From contig NZ_BBMZ01000007.1 in the NCBI RefSeq assembly GCF_000759795.1, forward strand, positions 310,001 to 374,000: a DNA stretch of 64,000 bases, given 5' to 3'. This DNA comes from Pseudescherichia vulneris NBRC 102420. GTDB lineage: Bacteria > Pseudomonadota > Gammaproteobacteria > Enterobacterales > Enterobacteriaceae. The translations under genes and the position numbers were made by a program. Of the stretch, positions 11,201 through 18,800 are shown piece after piece; within the stretch, counting starts at the first letter, position 1; the number at the start of each line of letters is the position of its first letter. The notes below the pieces were generated by a model, which was not told the origin of the DNA, ran no database searches, and was given only the letters and a program-made list of their open reading frames with translations.

Positions 11201-11511
11201 CCGGTCAGCGCCTCAATAATATTGATTGCCGGATACCAAAAATTTAATTCACTGGCGGGAAAGAGCAGAAACGACGCGGTCAGGCTGCCCAGCATACAGG
11301 CGATGGCGATGCCCGGCCACATGCGCCCGGCGTGGCGGTAGAAGGCCACCATCATAATCGAGGTCGGGAACCACAGTGGCGCAAGAACGGTACCGAAACG
11401 GGTCAGCTCAAGGGAAAACAGGGTAAAGATAAAGGTCACCAGTCCTAAACTGAGCAGCCTCAGTAGGGGGTTTGGGGTAGTAACCAAAACGCGCTGGTAT
11501 TGTTTATTCAT
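8182..11511 (-). CDS. yegE: YegE (DgcE), membrane diguanylate cyclase with MASE1, PAS, GGDEF and degenerate EAL domains
   Basis: This 1109-residue protein (E. coli DgcE is about 1105) starts with an eight-helix MASE1 region (about residues 15-290). Three PAS/PAC sensor modules follow (about 300-660), then a GGDEF domain with intact LARLGGDEFGLLL, and a C-terminal EAL-type domain that lacks the EAL signature. It should therefore make cyclic di-GMP at the inner membrane and not degrade it. In E. coli DgcE feeds the curli/CsgD control pathway. The gene is divergent from udk and its 3' end overlaps alkA by 19 bp. Confidence 0.95.
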   Translation of the reverse strand: MNKQYQRVLVTTPNPLLRLLSLGLVTFIFTLFSLELTRFGTVLAPLWFPTSIMMVAFYRHAGRMWPGIAIACMLGSLTASFLLFPASELNFWYPAINIIEALTGAVLLRKMLPWYNPLQNLSDWIRLTIGSAVIPPLLGGLLICLVSSSENLLRTFMIWVLSESIGALALVPLGLMFKLHYLLRHRKPQLLLETLVTLAVTLFLSWLSMTYLPWPFTAVIVLLMWTAVRLPRLEAFLIFLVTIMVVSLIMTHSPIELINFNSSAMLNAPWLPFLMILLPANVMTMVMYSFRAERKHITESEARFRNAMEYSAIGMALVGTDGQWLQVNKALCSFLGYSQDELRLLTFQQLTWPEDLNSDLEQLESLVRGDIDSYSMEKRYYTRTGDIVWALLAVSLVRHPDGTPLYFISQVEDINDLKHTEWVNKRLMERITLANEAGGIGIWEWELEPDIISWDKRMFELYELPPHVKPTWKLWYECVVPEDRAETERIVRDSLVARVAFKLEFRIHVKGGIRHIRTLANRVLNKNGEVERLLGVNMDMTEVKQLNEALFQEKERLHITLDSIGEAVLCTDVDMNVTFMNPVAEKLSGWQQEHAIGQALLNVLRITFGDNGPALENIHSGDMSRSAIEQDVVLHCRNGGTYDIHYSVTPLSTLEGHNIGFVLVIQDVTESRKMLRQLSYSASHDALTHLANRVSFENHLKRLLHTVQETHQRHALVYIDLDRFKAVNDTAGHAAGDALLRELSSLMLSMLRSTDILARLGGDEFGLLLPDCNIESARYISGRIIHAINDYRFMWEGRLHRIGASAGITLIDESNCQASEVMSQADIACYASKNNGRGVVTVYEPQQDHMHHNRSLISLEEQSRMIRDNHLLLVARGVASPRVPESCNFWLLSLRLWTSEGEAMEERAFRSGLADPELIRALDRRVIHEFFTNSAAGVVRKGVSVALPLSSAGLASRTVINEIVEKLAQSRMPGRLLHFVIDADALMREESSIGDGLAKLRQAGCRLIISHIGRDLEIFNHLMPQMADYVLLEPELVNNVHGNLMDEMMVTIVQGHAHRLGMKSIAGPTNQPMMMDTLSGIGIDYIFGDTISQAQPLDLMLNTSYFAIN

Positions 11512-11855
11512 TACCGCTTTATCCGCAGTCCCTGTGCCGCCAGGTTCATAACGCCCGGTCGGGTAAAATTGAAATTTGGATTATGCTAGTACAAACAATT
11601 TACAATTCCTATCGTGACCGCTCATAATTTGACATCATAGTGTTATTAATCACTTAGTCTGCCAAAAATGGTAGCTGAACGCTGTAAAATTAGACGCTTT
11701 AATTTGCGAAAAGGGTAATGTGCCAGATTGGAGCCGTTGTGGCAGACGATTGCGCATTCGACTGGTATCACGAGAGCGAAATCCCTATAATTGCCGCGTT
11801 TGACGCTATAGCGTCTCCCTTCTTTACTTCCAGGTTAATCAGGTCGCAAAAATTT
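11512..11855. promoter_or_regulatory. yegE/udk divergent intergenic region with candidate udk promoter
   Basis: The 344-bp region between two divergent genes holds no convincing gene. For udk there is a perfect TATAAT at 11786-11791, but no good -35 hexamer at the standard spacing. Eleven bases downstream of this -10, at 11802-11815, is the perfect 14-bp palindrome GACGCTATAGCGTC. An open frame runs from 11718 into udk, but it matches nothing at its N-terminus. The yegE promoter was not resolved. Confidence 0.5.
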
Positions 11856-12494
11856 ATGACTGAGTCCCATCAGTGCGTCATTATCGGCATCGCCGGCGCA
11901 TCCGCTTCAGGTAAAAGTCTCATTGCCAGTACGCTTTACCGCGAGTTGCGCGAACAGGTTGGTGATGAACATATTGGCGTTATCCCAGAAGATAGCTACT
12001 ACAAGGATCAAAGTCACCTGTTGATGGAAGAGCGTGTTAAAACGAACTACGACCATCCCAGCGCCATGGATCACAATCTGCTGTTTGAACATTTGCAGAC
12101 CCTGAAAGGCGGCAACCCCATTGAGCTACCGGTGTACAGCTACGTTGAGCACACCCGTACCAACGAGACTATCCACATTGAACCCAAGAAGGTGATCATT
12201 CTTGAGGGGATCCTGCTGCTAACCGACGCGCGCCTGCGCGAGGCGATGAACTTTTCGATCTTTGTCGACACGCCGCTGGATATCTGTCTGATGCGCCGTA
12301 TCAAGCGTGACGTCAACGAACGCGGCCGCTCCATGGACTCGGTGATGGCACAATATCAGAAGACCGTGCGTCCGATGTTCCTGCAGTTTATTGAGCCATC
12401 CAAACAGTATGCCGATATTATCGTGCCGCGCGGGGGTAAAAACCGCATTGCTATCGATATCCTGAAGGCCAAAATCAGCCAGTTTTTTGAATAA
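11856..12494 (+). CDS. udk: Uridine/cytidine kinase
   Basis: This 212-residue P-loop kinase phosphorylates uridine and cytidine to UMP and CMP in pyrimidine salvage. The Walker A motif is GASASGKS at residues 14-21, and the nucleoside-binding segment [10 protein letters not shown] and the motif [12 protein letters not shown] are present. I chose the ATG at 11856 ([11 protein letters not shown]) because it matches the 213-residue E. coli enzyme. The upstream open frame from 11718 is treated as leader. It is the first gene of the udk-dcd-asmA group. Confidence 0.97.
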   Translation: MTESHQCVIIGIAGASASGKSLIASTLYRELREQVGDEHIGVIPEDSYYKDQSHLLMEERVKTNYDHPSAMDHNLLFEHLQTLKGGNPIELPVYSYVEHTRTNETIHIEPKKVIILEGILLLTDARLREAMNFSIFVDTPLDICLMRRIKRDVNERGRSMDSVMAQYQKTVRPMFLQFIEPSKQYADIIVPRGGKNRIAIDILKAKISQFFE

Positions 12495-12612
12495 CCGGGT
12501 TTTTTAGACCGTCTGGTTTTGAATAAACGGCGCGAATTGTGTACCGTTCAGAGATAACTTGCCTGCCCAGACCGAACTTAGCCGGACGGGCAGCACCTAA
12601 GGAGAAAGTGCT

Positions 12613-13194
12613 ATGCGTTTGTGTGACCGCGATATTGAAGCCTGGCTGGACGATGGCCGCCTGTCGATTACCCCGCGCCCGCCGGTAGAGCGCATTAACG
12701 GTGCGACGGTGGACGTGCGTCTGGGCAACAAATTTCGTACCTTCCGGGGCCACACCGCTGCCTTTATCGATCTGAGTGGTCCCAAGGATGAGGTAAGCGC
12801 CGCGCTGGATCGGGTGATGAGCGATGAGATTGTGCTGGCGGAAGGTGACGCCTTCTTCCTGCATCCGGGCGAACTGGCGCTGGCGGTAACCTTTGAGTCC
12901 GTAACCCTGCCGGCGGATCTGGTGGGCTGGCTGGACGGTCGCTCCTCGCTGGCGCGGCTGGGCCTGATGGTGCACGTCACCGCTCACCGTATCGATCCGG
13001 GCTGGTCCGGCTGCATCGTGCTGGAGTTCTACAACTCCGGTAAGCTGCCGCTGGCGCTGCGTCCGGGTATGCTTATCGGCGCGCTTAGCTTTGAGCCGCT
13101 CTCCGGCCCGGCCGCGCGGCCCTATAACCGTCGTCAGGACGCGAAGTATCGCGACCAGCAGGGCGCGGTGGCCAGCCGAATTGATAAAGACTGA
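12613..13194 (+). CDS. dcd: dCTP deaminase
   Basis: This 193-residue trimeric enzyme has the usual family length. It deaminates dCTP to dUTP, the main source of dUMP for thymidylate in enterobacteria. Characteristic segments are the active-site stretch [19 protein letters not shown], the metal/nucleotide-binding region around [14 protein letters not shown], and the C-terminal [14 protein letters not shown] strong AAGGAG ribosome site lies at 12599-12604. A GC hairpin (12563-12593) sits just before it. Confidence 0.97.
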   Translation: MRLCDRDIEAWLDDGRLSITPRPPVERINGATVDVRLGNKFRTFRGHTAAFIDLSGPKDEVSAALDRVMSDEIVLAEGDAFFLHPGELALAVTFESVTLPADLVGWLDGRSSLARLGLMVHVTAHRIDPGWSGCIVLEFYNSGKLPLALRPGMLIGALSFEPLSGPAARPYNRRQDAKYRDQQGAVASRIDKD

Positions 13195-13235
13195 GCGCCT
13201 GTTGCGCCGTGTAATAGCTGCTCGTTGAGGATGCC

Positions 13236-15086
13236 ATGAGAAGAGTGTTAACCACGCTGATGATTTTACTGGTCGTGCTGGTCGCCGGCCTCTCTGCGTT
13301 GGTGCTGCTGGTGAACCCGAACGACTTTCGGGATTACATGGTGCGACACGTTGAGTCGCGCAGCGGTTATCAGCTGAAGCTTGACGAGCCGCTGCGCTGG
13401 CACGTCTGGCCCCGGCTGAGCATTCTCTCGGGACGCATGTCGCTGACGGCACCTGGCGCACCGCAGCCGCTGGTGACGGCGGACAACATGCGGCTGGACG
13501 TCGAGCTGCTGCCGCTGCTCTCCCATCAGCTGCACGTTAAGCAGGTGATGCTCAAGGGGGCGGTTGTCCAGCTTACGCCGCAAACCGAGGCATCAGAGCC
13601 AAAAGACGCGCCGGTTGCGCCGCAGGAGAACACGCTGCCGCAGGTAGAGACCGATCGCGGCTGGTCATGGGCTGTCTCCCATCTGCAAATCGCCGACAGC
13701 GTGCTGGTTTTCCAGCACAAGGACGACGAGCAGGTGACGGTACGTAATATCCATCTCAAGATGGATCAGGACGAAAACTATCACGCCAGCGTCGACTTCT
13801 CGGGGCGGATCAACCGCAACCAGCGCGATCTAACCCTGGCGCTGAAGGCGAGCGTGAACGCCGCCGACTACCCCTATAACTTAACCGCCGCAGTTGAGCA
13901 GCTTAACTGGCAGCTCCAGGGCGGCGATATCCCTGCCCAGGGCATTTCCGGCCAGGGTAGCTTCCAGGCCCAGTGGCGCGAAGCGCAAAAGCAGCTCACC
14001 TTTAGCCAGCTGAATATGACCGCCAACGACAGCGCGGTGACCGGCAGCGGCAGCGTGACGCTGGGGGACAAACCCGACTGGGTGCTGGATCTGGCCTTTG
14101 ACAATCTGAATCTTGAAAATCTGCTCGGCGCGGTGTCCAACCCGGCTACTAACGCCACCGCCGCGCAGCAGGGGCAGGGCATGATCGCCCCGCCGCGTCC
14201 GGTTATCGCCCGGGACATTGACGGTGATGACTACAGCAGCCTGCGCGGCTTTACGGCAAACCTGTCGCTGGCGGCGAAAAAGGTGCGCTGGCGCGGTATG
14301 GATTTTACCAACGTAAGCAGCCATATCACCAATAAAGCGGGTCTGCTGACGCTCTCGACCCTGACCGGAAAATTAGGCGAGGGCATGCTCTCGCTGCCGG
14401 GAAGCCTCGACGTGCGGGGCAAAATGCCCAAAAGCGCCTTCCAGCCGCAGCTTGATAACGTTGAGATTGGCACGGTGCTGAAAGCCTTTGACTACCCGCT
14501 GGCGTTGACCGGCAAGCTGTCACTGGCGGGGGATTTTAAAGGCGACAGGATCGATGCCGAGGCGTTTCGCCGCAGTTGGCAGGGGAGCGCCCACGTTGAG
14601 ATGGCCAACACGCGGATGGAGGGGCTGAACTTCCAGCAGCTTATCCAGCAGGCGGTGGCCCGCAGCAGCGATGTGCAGGCCCAGCAGAACTACGATAGCG
14701 CGACCAAACTCGATAGCTTCAGCACCGATTTGACCCTCGATCGCGGCCAGATGGCCCTCGACGATATGCAGGGGAAATCTGCGATGCTGGATCTCTCCGG
14801 CCAGGGTACGCTCGACCTGGTTAAACAGCTCTGCGATACCCGCTTCAACGTGCAGGTTACCGAGGGGTGGAAGGGCGACGGCAAGCTGATCGAATTCCTG
14901 CGAAATACGCCGATCCCGCTGCGCGTCTATGGCAAATGGCAGGCGCTTAATTACAACTTGCAGATAGATCAGGTTCTGCGTAAGCATCTGCAGGATGAAG
15001 CGAAACGCCGTCTTAACGACTGGGCGGATCGCAACAAAGATAGCCAGCGCAGCAAAGATATTAAAAAGCTGATTGATAAGCTGTGA
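13236..15086 (+). CDS. asmA: AsmA, envelope protein of the AsmA/TAM-related lipid-transport family
   Basis: This 616-residue protein (617 in E. coli) has a single N-terminal transmembrane anchor (about residues 4-24), a long periplasmic beta-rich region and a C-terminal AsmA domain, ending in a basic tail. Family knowledge links AsmA to outer-membrane protein assembly and to phospholipid traffic between the membranes. It lies 41 bp after dcd on the same strand and is followed by a REP element before convergent yegH. Confidence 0.95.
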   Translation: MRRVLTTLMILLVVLVAGLSALVLLVNPNDFRDYMVRHVESRSGYQLKLDEPLRWHVWPRLSILSGRMSLTAPGAPQPLVTADNMRLDVELLPLLSHQLHVKQVMLKGAVVQLTPQTEASEPKDAPVAPQENTLPQVETDRGWSWAVSHLQIADSVLVFQHKDDEQVTVRNIHLKMDQDENYHASVDFSGRINRNQRDLTLALKASVNAADYPYNLTAAVEQLNWQLQGGDIPAQGISGQGSFQAQWREAQKQLTFSQLNMTANDSAVTGSGSVTLGDKPDWVLDLAFDNLNLENLLGAVSNPATNATAAQQGQGMIAPPRPVIARDIDGDDYSSLRGFTANLSLAAKKVRWRGMDFTNVSSHITNKAGLLTLSTLTGKLGEGMLSLPGSLDVRGKMPKSAFQPQLDNVEIGTVLKAFDYPLALTGKLSLAGDFKGDRIDAEAFRRSWQGSAHVEMANTRMEGLNFQQLIQQAVARSSDVQAQQNYDSATKLDSFSTDLTLDRGQMALDDMQGKSAMLDLSGQGTLDLVKQLCDTRFNVQVTEGWKGDGKLIEFLRNTPIPLRVYGKWQALNYNLQIDQVLRKHLQDEAKRRLNDWADRNKDSQRSKDIKKLIDKL

Positions 15087-15092
15087 TATTAG

Positions 15093-15125
15093 GCGGGTTA
15101 TGCCCGGCGTGCCTGCCGGGCCTAC
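15093..15125. repeat. REP element between asmA and yegH
   Basis: A single palindromic unit, GCGGGTTATGCCCGGCGTGC followed by CTGCCGGGCCTAC, lies between two convergent genes. It is of the same family as the REPs at 5.5-5.8 kb. It may act as an mRNA 3' stabiliser or Rho-interacting stop for either gene. Confidence 0.75.
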
Positions 15126-15152
15126 AAAATACCAACCACACCGTGCGCGGCG

Positions 15153-16733
15153 TTACACCTCGTAGTCCGCGTCCTCTGTCTCCAGTGGCACAATCTGTAC
15201 CTTCTGGACGCGATGGCTCTCTACCTGCAGCGTTTTCAGCAGATAATCACCCACCTGCACCTCTTCCCCGACTTTAGGAATACGCTGTAAGTACTCCATC
15301 AGCAGGCCAGCGATGGTGTGATACTCCCGCTTCTCGTCCAGCGGCAGCGGCACATAGTGCACCAGATCCTCCAGCGGCATATGGCCGTTTGCCGTCCAGC
15401 TGCCGTCGGCGTTTTTCTGGATATCGTGGCGGGCGTCAATCTCCTCTACCTCATTGGGCAGGTTGCCCGCAATGGTCTCCATCACGTCGCTGAGGGTCAC
15501 AATCCCCTCGATTGAACCAAACTCATCCACCACAAAGGCAAAGTGCGTGCGCGCGTTGCGGAACTGCTCCAGCGCCTGCAACAGCGGTAGCCCTTCGGGA
15601 AAGACCAGCGGCTGGCGGATCAGCACGTTGATGTTGAGCGGCTCGCCGCGCAGCGACTGCTGAAGCAGATCGAGAATGTGCACTACGCCCAGCAGATCCT
15701 CATGCTCGTCGCCGCCGGTGACCACCATGCGGGTATGCTGGTTTTTATCCAGCAGGGCGCGGATCTCCTCTTCCGGGGCGCTGAGATCGATATACTCGAT
15801 GTCATGGCGCGAGGTCATGATGCTGCTGACGCTGCGCTGGTTAAGGTTCAACACCCGCTCGATCATCAGGCGCTCCTGGGTGTTGAAGATCTGGCTATCG
15901 TCATGATCCACCAGCAGAGACGAGGTCTCCACGTCCAGCTCGGCATCCTCTTTCTTATTGCTCAGCAGGCGCATTACCGCATCAGTGGTACGCTGGCGCA
16001 GCGTCTGGTTAGCAGAGAGAAAACGGCGGCGGTTGAAGATCGCCAGCTGGTTAAGGGCCTCAATCATTACCGAGAAGCCAATGGCCGCATACAGATAACC
16101 TTTCGGGATATGGAATCCGAAGCCGTCGGCAATCAGGCTAAAGCCGATCATCAGCAGGAAGCTGAGGCAGAGGATCACGATAGTGGGGTGGCTGTTGACA
16201 AAGCGCGTCAGGGCCTTGCTGGCCAGCAGCATCAGCGCAATGGCAATCACCACCGCCGCCATCATCACGGCCAGATGATCGACCATCCCTACGGCGGTGA
16301 TCACCGAGTCCAGCGAGAAGACCGCATCCAGCACCACAATCTGCGCGACGACCGCCCAGAACTTTGCCCCGCGCTGCTGGGTCGGGTTGTCGCTGTCTTT
16401 CCCCTCCAGCCGCTCGTTGAGTTCCACCGTGGCCTTGAAGAGCAGGAACAGGCCACCAAACAGCATGATCAGATCCCGCGCGCTAAAGCTGAAGCCGCGT
16501 ACGGAGAAAAGGGGGGTGGTGAGCGTCACCAGCCAGGAGATAGAGGCCAGCAGCACCAGGCGCATCAGCATCGCCAGCACAAGACCGGTGACCCGCGCCC
16601 GATCGCGTTGCGCAGGCGGCAGCTTTTCGGCCAGGATGGCGATAAACACCAGGTTATCAATACCTAAGACCAGCTCAAGCACCACCAGGGTCAGCAGCCC
16701 GGCCCAGATTGATGGATCGGCAATCCATTCCAT
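15153..16733 (-). CDS. yegH: YegH, TerC-type membrane protein with CBS and CorC domains
   Basis: This 526-residue inner-membrane protein (527 in E. coli) has a TerC transporter region of about seven helices (residues 10-230, with [14 protein letters not shown] and a second [13 protein letters not shown] segment). A CBS pair (about 290-425) and a C-terminal CorC_HlyC domain (about 435-515) follow. The family is tied to metal-ion export or resistance, but the substrate of YegH is not established. It is convergent with asmA and divergent from wza. Confidence 0.94.
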   Translation of the reverse strand: MEWIADPSIWAGLLTLVVLELVLGIDNLVFIAILAEKLPPAQRDRARVTGLVLAMLMRLVLLASISWLVTLTTPLFSVRGFSFSARDLIMLFGGLFLLFKATVELNERLEGKDSDNPTQQRGAKFWAVVAQIVVLDAVFSLDSVITAVGMVDHLAVMMAAVVIAIALMLLASKALTRFVNSHPTIVILCLSFLLMIGFSLIADGFGFHIPKGYLYAAIGFSVMIEALNQLAIFNRRRFLSANQTLRQRTTDAVMRLLSNKKEDAELDVETSSLLVDHDDSQIFNTQERLMIERVLNLNQRSVSSIMTSRHDIEYIDLSAPEEEIRALLDKNQHTRMVVTGGDEHEDLLGVVHILDLLQQSLRGEPLNINVLIRQPLVFPEGLPLLQALEQFRNARTHFAFVVDEFGSIEGIVTLSDVMETIAGNLPNEVEEIDARHDIQKNADGSWTANGHMPLEDLVHYVPLPLDEKREYHTIAGLLMEYLQRIPKVGEEVQVGDYLLKTLQVESHRVQKVQIVPLETEDADYEV

Positions 16734-17209
16734 AATACGTTTTTCATCCTCCAGAAAAATAACTACCCGACTCGGCGGGAATAGAATTTAGGATATATCG
16801 CAGATGTAAATGTGTCTATTTTTTTTGTCAATATGAAGTAATTCCTAAAAGCGTAAAAATAGCGACTTAATCTTATTCTTAAAAACTGGCATCAGACAAA
16901 GCGGAGCCTTGCCTGTAATTCCTTTAGCTGCAACAATTCTTCCAGCGTTAACGCGCTACTTTACTAAACTATTTTGCCGTTGTCCTGCCCGGTGTTGTCT
17001 GCCCGTGGTTAAACGTTATGTCTCTGGATCATAAGGGGTATTAATCACCTTCGCTCATGCTATCAATCGGCTGCATTTGACCAGGCGCTTTTTAGGACTG
17101 ATGCCAGTTATATTTAACAGTAATTAAATGCATTCTGTTAAATGTGCGGCGAAAGCAGCGCTAATTAAATTGCACAGGATAATTACTCTGCCAAAGTGAT
17201 AAATAATCA
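16734..17209 (+). promoter_or_regulatory. wza upstream region and long untranslated leader
   Basis: The 476-bp AT-rich gap between divergent yegH and wza contains no credible gene. It carries the candidate RcsAB box at 16868-16881 and a possible -10 hexamer TGTAAT at 16914-16919, about 42 bp (centre to centre) downstream of it. A start there would give an mRNA leader of nearly 300 nt. I looked for a JUMPstart/ops sequence like the one before rmlB and did not find it here. Confidence 0.5.
16868..16881 (+). promoter_or_regulatory. candidate RcsAB box controlling the colanic acid operon
   Basis: TAATCTTATTCTTA, whose reverse complement is TAAGAATAAGATTA, resembles the RcsA-RcsB heterodimer site (consensus about TAAGAATATTCCTA). 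The TAAGAATA half on the minus strand is perfect. The position upstream of wza fits the known Rcs phosphorelay control of colanic acid. The same site could also affect yegH. Confidence 0.55.
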
Positions 17210-18349
17210 ATGATGAAATCCAAAATGAAATTGATGCCATTATTGGTATCTGTGGCCTTGATGAGTGGTTGCACGGTGTTCCCCGGAAGCAATATGACCA
17301 CAGTGGGTAAGGATGTGATTAAACAGCAAGATGCTGACTTCGATCTTGACCGCATGGTAAATGTTTATCCTTTGACTCCCCGACTGGTAGAACAGCTTCG
17401 ACCCCGTCCCACCGTTGCGCAGCCCAATATGTCGCTGGACCAGGAGATCTCCAGCTACCAGTATCGCGTGGGGCCGGGTGACGTCCTCAACGTCACCGTC
17501 TGGGATCACCCCGAGCTGACCACCCCTGCCGGGCAGTACCGCAGCTCCAGCGACGCCGGTAACTGGGTGCAGCCCGACGGCACCATGTTCTACCCCTATA
17601 TTGGCAGAGTCCACGTCGTGGGCAAAACCCTTGCTGAAATTCGCAGTGATATTACCGGCCGTTTAGCGCAGTACATCGCCGACCCGCAGGTGGACGTTAA
17701 TATCGCCGCTTTCCGCTCGCAGAAAGCCTATATCTCCGGCCAGGTCAATAAATCGGGCCAGCAGGCCATTACTAACGTGCCGCTCACCGTGCTGGATGCG
17801 ATTAACGCCGCCGGTGGCCTGACCGATACCGCCGACTGGCGCAACGTGGTGCTTACCCATGATGGCCGCGAGCAGCGCATCTCTCTCCAGGCGCTGATGC
17901 AGAACGGCGACCTCAGCCAGAACCGCCTGCTCTATCCAGGAGACATTCTGTTTGTACCGCGCAATGACGACCTGAAAGTGTTCGTGATGGGCGAAGTGAA
18001 AAAACAGAGCACCCTCAAGATGGACTTTAGCGGTATGACCCTGACCGAAGCGCTGGGCCAGGCCGAAGGTCTGGATCTCACGGCTTCCGACGCCAGCGGC
18101 ATCTTCGTGATCCGTCCGCTGAAAGGCGAGGGCGGACGCAACGGCAAGATGGCCAATATCTACCAGCTCGATATGTCCGATGCGACCTCGCTGGTGATGG
18201 CGACGGAGTTCCGACTTCAGCCTTACGACGTGGTCTACGTCACCACCGCGCCGGTTACCCGTTGGAACCGTCTTATCAATCAGTTGCTGCCGACGATCAG
18301 TGGCGTTCGCTACATGACCGATACCGCCAGCGACGTTCACAACTGGTAA
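17210..18349 (+). CDS. wza: Wza, outer-membrane polysaccharide export lipoprotein
   Basis: This 379-residue protein is identical in length to E. coli Wza. The lipoprotein signal ends in LMSGC, with the acylated cysteine at residue 21. A Poly_export domain ([20 protein letters not shown], about residues 85-175) and SLBB repeats follow, and the C-terminal amphipathic helix ([15 protein letters not shown]) forms the octameric outer-membrane pore. It exports colanic acid in a complex with Wzc. It opens the operon; wzb starts 6 bp after it ends. Confidence 0.98.
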   Translation: MMKSKMKLMPLLVSVALMSGCTVFPGSNMTTVGKDVIKQQDADFDLDRMVNVYPLTPRLVEQLRPRPTVAQPNMSLDQEISSYQYRVGPGDVLNVTVWDHPELTTPAGQYRSSSDAGNWVQPDGTMFYPYIGRVHVVGKTLAEIRSDITGRLAQYIADPQVDVNIAAFRSQKAYISGQVNKSGQQAITNVPLTVLDAINAAGGLTDTADWRNVVLTHDGREQRISLQALMQNGDLSQNRLLYPGDILFVPRNDDLKVFVMGEVKKQSTLKMDFSGMTLTEALGQAEGLDLTASDASGIFVIRPLKGEGGRNGKMANIYQLDMSDATSLVMATEFRLQPYDVVYVTTAPVTRWNRLINQLLPTISGVRYMTDTASDVHNW

Positions 18350-18354
18350 CGCTC

Positions 18355-18798
18355 ATGTTTAACAAAATTTTAGTGGTATGCGTGGGCAATATCTGCCGCT
18401 CTCCGACGGGTGAGCGGCTGCTGAAACACTATCAGCCTGCCCTGACGGTGGAGTCCGCCGGGCTGGGTGCGTTGGTAGGTAAAGGCGCAGACGCCACCGC
18501 GACCAGCGTGGCGCAGGATAACCAGCTGTCGCTGGCCGGGCACAGTGCGCGGCAGATCACCGGGCAGATGTGCCGGGAGTATGACCTGATCCTGGTGATG
18601 GAGAAGCGCCATATCGCCGCGCTGTGTGAAATCGCACCGGAGATGCGCGGCAAGGTGATGCTGTTCGGTCACTGGGACGGCGAGCGCGAGATCCCCGATC
18701 CCTACCGCAAAAGCCGCGAGGCCTTTGAGGCCGTCTACACCTTACTCGATCGCTCGGCCCGCCAGTGGGCGCAGGCGTTGCACGTTCAGCAGGGATAA
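18355..18798 (+). CDS. wzb: Wzb, low-molecular-weight protein-tyrosine phosphatase
   Basis: This 147-residue protein carries the LMW-PTP active-site loop CVGNICR with the nucleophile Cys9 and Arg15, and the general-acid motif DPYRKS near residue 115. It dephosphorylates the tyrosine cluster of Wzc, and cycling of that phosphorylation is needed for colanic acid polymerisation. I took the ATG at 18355, not the longer in-frame start inside wza, because it matches the 147-residue family length. Confidence 0.97.
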   Translation: MFNKILVVCVGNICRSPTGERLLKHYQPALTVESAGLGALVGKGADATATSVAQDNQLSLAGHSARQITGQMCREYDLILVMEKRHIAALCEIAPEMRGKVMLFGHWDGEREIPDPYRKSREAFEAVYTLLDRSARQWAQALHVQQG

Positions 18799-18800
18799 CC

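Noticed and set aside
11718-11855. N-terminal extension of Udk
   Set aside because: It covers the promoter/leader with TATAAT and the palindrome; the family starts at MTESHQC.
16734-17209. JUMPstart/ops element before wza
   Set aside because: I searched by eye for GGCGGTAG and the JUMPstart body and found no acceptable match.
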